Shown here one piece after another: positions 59,172-64,000 of a stretch of 64,000 nucleotides of DNA; positions within the stretch are counted from its first letter, which is position 1; each line of letters opens with the position of its first letter. Where the stretch lies: assembly GCF_001905545.1 (NCBI RefSeq), contig NZ_LIPD01000012.1, forward strand, positions 124,001 to 188,000, given 5' to 3'. The position numbers were made by a program, and so were the translations under genes. The notes beneath the pieces are model-generated. The model did no database searches. It saw only the letters and a program-made list of their open reading frames with translations, and was not told the origin of the DNA. This DNA comes from Streptomyces sp. CB02056 (GTDB taxonomy: Bacteria; Actinomycetota; Actinomycetes; Streptomycetales; Streptomycetaceae).

Positions 59172-59633
59172 TCAGGCCGCGGCCTTCACCGGCTCCACAC
59201 CGAAGGCCGCCGCACCCGCCCAGGGCCGTACCGCCGCCGTCGCGCCGGTGCCGCAGCCCCCGTGCAGCCGGGCCAGCCCGGCCGCCAGGACGACCCGGTC
59301 CCCGCCGAGCCAGAGCCGCAGGGCCGCCGAGAGCGCGGCGCTGGCCGGCCCGGCCGCGGGGCCGCCGGTCCGCACCAGCCGCTCGCCGAGCAGCGGCAGC
59401 AGGTCCGCGACCGCCGCGGGCAGCCAGAGCGTGAGCGCGAACGGCGCCGGTCTGGCCAGAACGCGTAGCAGCGGCAGGACGCAGGCGTCGTCGTGCAGCG
59501 CGGGGATGACCTCCAGCAGCCCGTCCACCGCCACGTCGGAGACGTCGCCGCCGTGCCCGCGCGCGAGGTCGCGCAGCAGCGCGCGCTCGGCGGCGGTGAT
59601 CCGGACGGTCAGCATGACCTCGTCGCAGTCCAT
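59172..59633 (-). CDS. hypothetical protein
   Basis: The 153-residue protein is Leu/Ala-rich and helical (MLTVRITAAERALLRDLARG near the start, then LLEVIPALHDDACVLPLLRV). It has no signal peptide or clear membrane helix. It follows the HPF-like gene by 52 bases in the same direction, so they may be cotranscribed. Function unknown. Confidence 0.6.
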   Translation of the reverse strand: MDCDEVMLTVRITAAERALLRDLARGHGGDVSDVAVDGLLEVIPALHDDACVLPLLRVLARPAPFALTLWLPAAVADLLPLLGERLVRTGGPAAGPASAALSAALRLWLGGDRVVLAAGLARLHGGCGTGATAAVRPWAGAAAFGVEPVKAAA

Positions 59634-59685
59634 GGTCCCGGCCCCTGTCGTGGAGAGTTGGTGGTGTGGTCGTCGGGTCGTGGTG

Positions 59686-60450
59686 TCAGTCCTGTGCCGA
59701 CAGGGTTCCTGCCCCGATCCGGCCCTCCGATACCGGCGCTATCAGGCCGTAGTGGCCGTCGAAACGGCGGTAGAGCACCCGGGCCCGGTGGTCGCCGGGG
59801 TCGGTCCAGCCGACGAACGGGCGGCCGGTGAGCCAGAGCCGGCGGGCCGCCTCGGCGAGGTCGAGCGGGGGCATCGCGCTGGTGCCCGCGGCGCACAGTT
59901 CCACCGTGCCGCCCGGCGTGCAGCGGTGCACCAGGCCGTCCCGTCCGGTCGCGGCGTCCGCGAAGAGGTGGAACCGCCGGTCGAGGGCGAGCAGTTCGAG
60001 CACGGCCTGTTCGGGGCCGCGGCGGGTGAGCACGACCGCCTTGTGCCGGGCGATCCGCCGCTGGGCGAGCGGACGGTCGGCGAACTGCGGGCGGTAGGCG
60101 CTCTCGTACGCGACGGCGAAACCGATGTCGCCCTGCTCGCGCAGCCGGACGGCCCGGCCGGCCAGTGTGCCGAGCACCAGGTCGACGGACTCCCGCGCGG
60201 TGCCGGTGGCCAGCTGCACCCGGACCGGGCCGACGCCCGCCAGCTCGACGTCCGCCTGGGCCAGCGCGGGCCGGGTCACCGAGCGGTTTCGCGAGCGGGT
60301 CAGCCGCAGTCGCAGCGCGTGGGTGTCGGGGCCGAGCGCCGCGGCGGTGGCCAGTGCCCGGGCCCGGGCGTACTCGGCCTCCTCGCGGGGCAGCTCACCG
60401 CGGATCTCCACCCGGACGTCGAGGGCCGGCCGGTGGCGCAGACGGGTCAT
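59686..60450 (-). CDS. long-form ribosome hibernation factor (HPF/RafH-like)
   Basis: The 254-residue protein has an N-terminal sigma-54-modulation-like domain (DVRVEIRGELPREEAEYA). The C-terminal segment RPFVGWTDPGDHRARVLYRR, then FDGHYGLIAP, matches the dimerisation domain of long HPF proteins. These pair 70S ribosomes when growth stops. ATG 60450 has GGAGGA 6 bases before it. The N-terminal half is more diverged than in housekeeping HPF, so this may be a stress-specific paralogue. Confidence 0.78.
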   Translation of the reverse strand: MTRLRHRPALDVRVEIRGELPREEAEYARARALATAAALGPDTHALRLRLTRSRNRSVTRPALAQADVELAGVGPVRVQLATGTARESVDLVLGTLAGRAVRLREQGDIGFAVAYESAYRPQFADRPLAQRRIARHKAVVLTRRGPEQAVLELLALDRRFHLFADAATGRDGLVHRCTPGGTVELCAAGTSAMPPLDLAEAARRLWLTGRPFVGWTDPGDHRARVLYRRFDGHYGLIAPVSEGRIGAGTLSAQD

Positions 60451-60791
60451 CAGGTTCCTCCTTCTTCGCATCCATGCTGTCCCTCGTACGCCCGTGCGGC
60501 GAGGGTCCAAAGACCCTGCCCCGCGGGCGAGCCGCCGACCGCCCGGAGGGTCGCATCGGCGCAGGTCAACACCGGATTTCGAGCACGCACGAAAGGGTCG
60601 ATCCACTCGGCCGTTGGAGTGATCCCCGCACATTCGGCGCAACGCTCGGGAAACCGGCGCGTTTGTTCAACGTGCGCCCTCCCGCCGGGGGCGCGCGCGG
60701 GGCCCGCGCTGGGCGGACCCCCGGCTCCCGGCCGGCCCGCCGCTGCCACCCGGCATCGCCCGCACCGGCCCCTCTGGTGAGAGGTAGTGTC
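60451..60791. other. divergent promoter region
   Basis: This 341-base gap lies between the HPF-like gene and the P450-terpene synthase gene. It has an AT-richer segment near 60570-60640 that may hold both promoters. No gene or clear palindrome is seen. Confidence 0.5.
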
Positions 60792-63284
60792 ATGTCCCTG
60801 CTGACCGAGACGCGGAAGCTGATCGTCCCCCCGAGAACCGCACCCGGCCCGTCCCCGCTGGCCCGCGCCGCCGTCCCGCCGCTGGCCCCCGGCGCCCTGC
60901 CCGGCCTCGGGCACGCCGGCGCCCTGCTGCGCGACCCGCTCCGCTTCCTCGGTTCGCTCTCCCGCCACGGCGGGGTGGTCCGCATCCGCCTCGGCCCGCG
61001 CACCGTCTGCGTGGTCACCGACGCCCGGCTGGTCCACACCCTGCTCGTCGCGCTGGCCCACGACTGCCCGCGCGGCGCCGTCCAGGACACCCTCAAGACG
61101 GCCTTCGGCGACGGCCTGCTGATGTCCGAGGGCCAGGCCCACCGGGACCGCCGCCGGATCATCCAGCCGGCCTTCGGCCCGGACCGGATGAGCGAGTACC
61201 TGGCCGTGATGCAGCAGGTCACCGAGGAGCGGGCCGGACGCTGGCGCCCCGGGCAGGTCCTCGACGTGGCCAAGGAGATGAACCACCTGGCGCTGGAGAT
61301 CGTCACCCGCACGCTGTTCGACGCCCGGCTCAGCGAGGACGCCACCGTCGCCTTCCACCGGGCGCTGCCGGACCTGGTGAAGGGCCAGATCGTCCAGTCC
61401 CTCTACCCGAGCCCGGCGCTCGCCCGGCTGCCGCTGCCCGTCAACCGGCGCTTCGACGACGCCGTCCGGGTGCTCAACCGGGTGGTCGACCAGGCCGTCA
61501 ACGGCCCCGCCGCGGGCGCCGAGGAGGGCCGCCGCACCCTGCCCGCCCTGCTGCGCGCCGCGACCGACCCGGCCAGCGGGTGCCCGCTCACCGAGGCCGA
61601 CGTGCGGTCCGAGGCGATCGCCATGTTCGGCGCGGGCACCGAGACCGTCTCCACCACGCTCACCTGGCTGCTGGACGAGCTGCTGCGCCACCCCGAGGTG
61701 GAGGCCCGGATCCTCGCCGAGCTGGACGAGCACCTGCCCGCGGGCACCGTCCCCACCCTCGAGGCGCTGGCCCGGCTCACGTACACCCGCAGCGTCACCC
61801 AGGAGGTGGTGCGGCTGCACGCGCCGAACGCCTTCCTGATGCGCACCGCCCGGGTTCCGGTCGATCTGGGCCCGTACCGCGTCCCGGCCGGCACCGAGCT
61901 GCTGTACAGCCTCACCGCGCTGCACCGCGACCCGCTGCGCTACCCCGAGCCCATGAGCTTCCGGCCCGAGCGCTGGCAGGACGCCGGCGGCACCGGACGG
62001 CCGTCCTTCCTGCCGTTCGGTGCGGGCAAGCACAAGTGCATCGGCGAGGCCTTCGCCTGGGCGGAGCTGACCGTCGCGGCCGCGGCGATCCTGCGGCGCT
62101 GGCGGCCGGTGGCGGTGCCGGGCGCCCGGGCCCGCGAGGTGGTGTGGACGACGGTCCAGGCGCACGGCCTGCGGGTGCGGCTCGCGCCGCGCGGCGCGCG
62201 CTCCCCACGCAGGAGCTCCACCGCGGCCTCCCGCGAGGGTGATACCGGCTCCTCACCGGGGGACACAGTGCCCTCCTCCCCCGGTGAGCCGCCGTCGGGC
62301 CGGTGCCCGTTCACCGGCGCCACCCGTGCGACCGCCCCCGCCGACCCGGCCGCCCCGGCGGACCTCCGGTCGCGTGCCGACCTGCTCCTCTCCGCCGACC
62401 GGCACGCCGACTGGGCGGTCCGCCGCGGCCTGCTCACCCCGGCGGAGCTGCCCCGCTACCGGGGGTACGCGCTGCACGAGCTGATCGGCTACGCCTATCC
62501 CCGCGCCCGGGGCACCGAACTCGACCTCCTGGTGGACATGCTGGGCTGGTTCACCATCCTGGACGACCGGTTCGACGGCCCGCCCGGCCGCCACCCCGTC
62601 CAGGCCCGCGCCGTGGTCGACCCGCTGATCGCGGTCCTCGACGGCGCCCGCGGCGGGAGCCCTTCCGAAAGTCGACTACTGCTCTCCTGGAGGGAGTTGT
62701 GGGAGCGCCAGACCGCCTCGATGTCCCCCGAGTGGCGCGCCCGGGCGGCCCGGGAATGGCGGGCCTGCCTGGCCACCTTCCCCGCCGAGGCCGACCACCG
62801 CGCCAACGGCACCGTGCCCGCCCTCGGCCTCGACCTGACGGACACCATGTGGCTGCGCCGGCACGGCAGTTGCCTCTACCCGTTCATGAACATAATGGAA
62901 CGGGTCCACGGCACCGACGCCCCGGCCGCGCTGCACGCGGAGCCCGCGCTGCACCAGCTGCGCGCCAACACCGCCGACGCCGCCACGCTGATCAACGACC
63001 TCTACTCGCTGAAGCGCGAGGAGCGGCAGGGCGGGACGGCGTTCAACACCGTGCTCACCCTCGAGCGGGCCCACGGCTGCACCCGCGACCGGGCGGTCCA
63101 CGCGGTGCGCACCCGGGTGGCGCAGCTGCAGCAGGAGAGCGAGGAGCTGCGCCGCGACCTGCTGCGCCGCCACCCGGCCGGGCGCTGGTACCTGGACGGC
63201 ACCCGGGAGCTGGTCGCCGGCGTGCAGGCCTGGACCAGCACCAGCCACCGCTACCGCGTGCGGGACCGGGAGGCGCGCCAGTGA
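60792..63284 (+). CDS. cytochrome P450-terpene synthase fusion
   Basis: The 830-residue protein joins two enzymes. Residues 1-460 are a complete P450, with the I-helix AGTETVSTT, an ExxR in QEVVRL and the heme loop FGAGKHKCIGEAFA. A Ser/Pro-rich linker (about 463-525) follows. Residues about 530-830 are a class I terpene synthase, with FTILDDRFDG (DDxxD), INDLYSLKREE (Mg-binding NSE) and the C-terminal HRYRV pair. The cyclase should form a hydrocarbon or alcohol that the P450 oxidises. ATG 60792 has GAGAGG 8 bases before it. No prenyl diphosphate synthase or ferredoxin gene is nearby. Confidence 0.9.
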   Translation: MSLLTETRKLIVPPRTAPGPSPLARAAVPPLAPGALPGLGHAGALLRDPLRFLGSLSRHGGVVRIRLGPRTVCVVTDARLVHTLLVALAHDCPRGAVQDTLKTAFGDGLLMSEGQAHRDRRRIIQPAFGPDRMSEYLAVMQQVTEERAGRWRPGQVLDVAKEMNHLALEIVTRTLFDARLSEDATVAFHRALPDLVKGQIVQSLYPSPALARLPLPVNRRFDDAVRVLNRVVDQAVNGPAAGAEEGRRTLPALLRAATDPASGCPLTEADVRSEAIAMFGAGTETVSTTLTWLLDELLRHPEVEARILAELDEHLPAGTVPTLEALARLTYTRSVTQEVVRLHAPNAFLMRTARVPVDLGPYRVPAGTELLYSLTALHRDPLRYPEPMSFRPERWQDAGGTGRPSFLPFGAGKHKCIGEAFAWAELTVAAAAILRRWRPVAVPGARAREVVWTTVQAHGLRVRLAPRGARSPRRSSTAASREGDTGSSPGDTVPSSPGEPPSGRCPFTGATRATAPADPAAPADLRSRADLLLSADRHADWAVRRGLLTPAELPRYRGYALHELIGYAYPRARGTELDLLVDMLGWFTILDDRFDGPPGRHPVQARAVVDPLIAVLDGARGGSPSESRLLLSWRELWERQTASMSPEWRARAAREWRACLATFPAEADHRANGTVPALGLDLTDTMWLRRHGSCLYPFMNIMERVHGTDAPAALHAEPALHQLRANTADAATLINDLYSLKREERQGGTAFNTVLTLERAHGCTRDRAVHAVRTRVAQLQQESEELRRDLLRRHPAGRWYLDGTRELVAGVQAWTSTSHRYRVRDREARQ

Positions 63285-63303
63285 GCGGCCCGGTCCGGGA
63301 GCG

Positions 63304-63510
63304 CTACTTCCGGCCGCCGAGCGCGAACAGCAGCAGCACGAAACCGGCGAACAGGTGGGTGGCGAAGATGTAGATGCCCGCGCGGATCAGCATCGCCTTG
63401 CGGCGCCGCTTCTCCTCGCTCGTACCGTCCCCGCCCGTACCGCTCCCGCCCGTACCGCTCCCGCTGGTACTGCCCTCGCTCACGCTGTCGTCGCTCGTGC
63501 TGGCGCTCAT
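63304..63510 (-). CDS. small single-helix membrane protein (DUF6126-like)
   Basis: The 68-residue protein has a Ser/Gly/Thr-repeat start (SGTGGSGTGG), a basic patch (EEKRRRKAMLIR) and one membrane helix (AGIYIFATHLFAGFVLLLFA). It follows the ArsR gene by 43 bases in the same direction. Function unknown. Confidence 0.7.
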   Translation of the reverse strand: MSASTSDDSVSEGSTSGSGTGGSGTGGDGTSEEKRRRKAMLIRAGIYIFATHLFAGFVLLLFALGGRK

Positions 63511-63553
63511 GGTGGTGCTTCTCCTCGGATCGGGCGGACGGGCCGGGCGCGGC

Positions 63554-63895
63554 TCAGCGGGGCCGACCGCCGGGGGCGCGCAGCTCGGTGAGCAGCGCGC
63601 CCTGGTCGGTGATCAGCTCGGTCAGGATCCGGCGGGCCGCGCGCAGCAGTTCGGCGACGTCCGGGGTGCTGAGCGCGTACACCACGGTGTTGCCCTCACG
63701 GGTCGCCGTGACCAGCTGGGTGCGGCGCAGCACCGCGAGCTGCTGGGAGAGGTTGGACGGCTCGACCTCGATCTCCGCCAGCAGCTCGCGCACCGGCCGG
63801 GGGCCGTCCTGGAGCAGTTCCAGGACCCGGATCCGTACGGGGTGGCCGAGGGTGCGGAAGAACTCCGCCTTGGCCTGGTACAGCGGCACCGGCAT
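63554..63895 (-). CDS. ArsR-family winged-helix repressor
   Basis: The 113-residue protein has FFRTLGHPVRIRVLELLQDG and the recognition-helix region EPSNLSQQLAVLRRTQLV, then VVYALSTPDVAELL. The CxC metal site of classical ArsR is absent, so it may sense something other than soft metals. ATG 63895 has GGGAG before it. A perfect palindrome lies 88 bases upstream. Confidence 0.87.
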   Translation of the reverse strand: MPVPLYQAKAEFFRTLGHPVRIRVLELLQDGPRPVRELLAEIEVEPSNLSQQLAVLRRTQLVTATREGNTVVYALSTPDVAELLRAARRILTELITDQGALLTELRAPGGRPR

Positions 63896-63982
63896 CGTCC
63901 GCGCTCTCCCTCGGGTCCGGCTGGATGGTCGTCCGGCCGGGCGGGGATCTCCGCCGCGGCCGGTAGGCATCATCGCGACAGA

Positions 63983-63996
63983 TGAAGATTTCTTCA
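63983..63996. promoter_or_regulatory. ArsR-type operator
   Basis: TGAAGA-TT-TCTTCA is a perfect palindrome with 6-base arms. It resembles the TGAA/TTCA symmetric sites bound by ArsR/SmtB proteins, and lies upstream of the ArsR gene near the window edge. Confidence 0.65.
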
Positions 63997-64000
63997 AGTC

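Noticed and set aside
60165..60791. N-terminal extension of the P450-terpene synthase frame
   Set aside because: Translation is Arg/Pro-rich, it overlaps the HPF-like gene on the other strand, and ATG 60792 has a ribosome site.

Overview
The window is high-GC actinobacterial DNA, most like Streptomyces or Kitasatospora. Supporting signs are about 72-80% G+C over most of its length, frequent GTG and TTG starts, 1-8 base overlaps between cotranscribed genes, and family-typical products (streptophobe-type membrane protein, DUF574-type methyltransferase, LytR-CpsA-Psr protein, DUF6777, DUF6542). No rRNA, tRNA, CRISPR array or insertion sequence was found.

Left flank (1-14.5 kb). A partial MMPL exporter with a TetR-type palindrome upstream is followed by a three-gene sugar locus (DegT aminotransferase, NAD-epimerase, GT28-like glycosyltransferase). 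From 4.3 to 8.4 kb lies a minus-strand island of visibly lower G+C: a Crp-like cyclic-nucleotide-binding regulator, then a class III nucleotide cyclase, a 92-aa protein, a helical protein, an HTH protein and a nucleoside-deoxyribosyltransferase-like protein, the last five translationally coupled. This looks like a cyclic-nucleotide-signalled conflict (anti-phage type) system related in logic to Pycsar. Ordinary genes follow: deacetylase, SDR, EamA transporter, DUF981, methyltransferase, ECF sigma factor.

Centre (14.5-40.8 kb). This is a biosynthetic cluster I cannot match to a known product. It encodes the 4-hydroxyphenylglycine branch: hydroxymandelate synthase (fused to a phytanoyl-CoA-dioxygenase-like domain), hydroxymandelate oxidase and an HpgT-like aminotransferase. 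It adds TPP-dependent E1 alpha and beta subunits without E2/E3, two ANL ligases and four carrier-like proteins, one with Glu in place of the pantetheine Ser. There are five ketosynthase-fold proteins: one intact FabF type, one with the first catalytic His changed to Asn, one KASIII type and two short ones. It also has a PPTase, a condensation-domain-like protein, a BAHD-like acyltransferase, a heme-oxygenase-like DUF3050 protein, a glycosyltransferase, a methyltransferase, a hydrolase and a DrrAB-type exporter. No ketoreductase, dehydratase, NRPS module or pathway regulator is present. Four DasR-like palindromes sit at or upstream of likely transcription starts. The probable logic is that an aryl glyoxylate, aryl glycine or aroyl unit is activated, loaded on carriers, condensed, tailored, glycosylated or acylated, and exported.

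Right flank (41-64 kb). An FHA-ABC transporter/SH3-like/Ser-Thr kinase/DUF1304 locus is followed by a membrane protein, a DUF6777 protein, an HxlR-MFS divergent pair, a DUF4259 protein, a nucleotidyltransferase, cell-wall genes (LCP, lytic transglycosylase), GalE, a secreted protein and a ribosome-hibernation (HPF-like) protein. Near the end is a P450-terpene synthase fusion, then a small membrane protein and an ArsR regulator with a clear operator. Product names come from motif recognition by eye, so family level is firmer than substrate.
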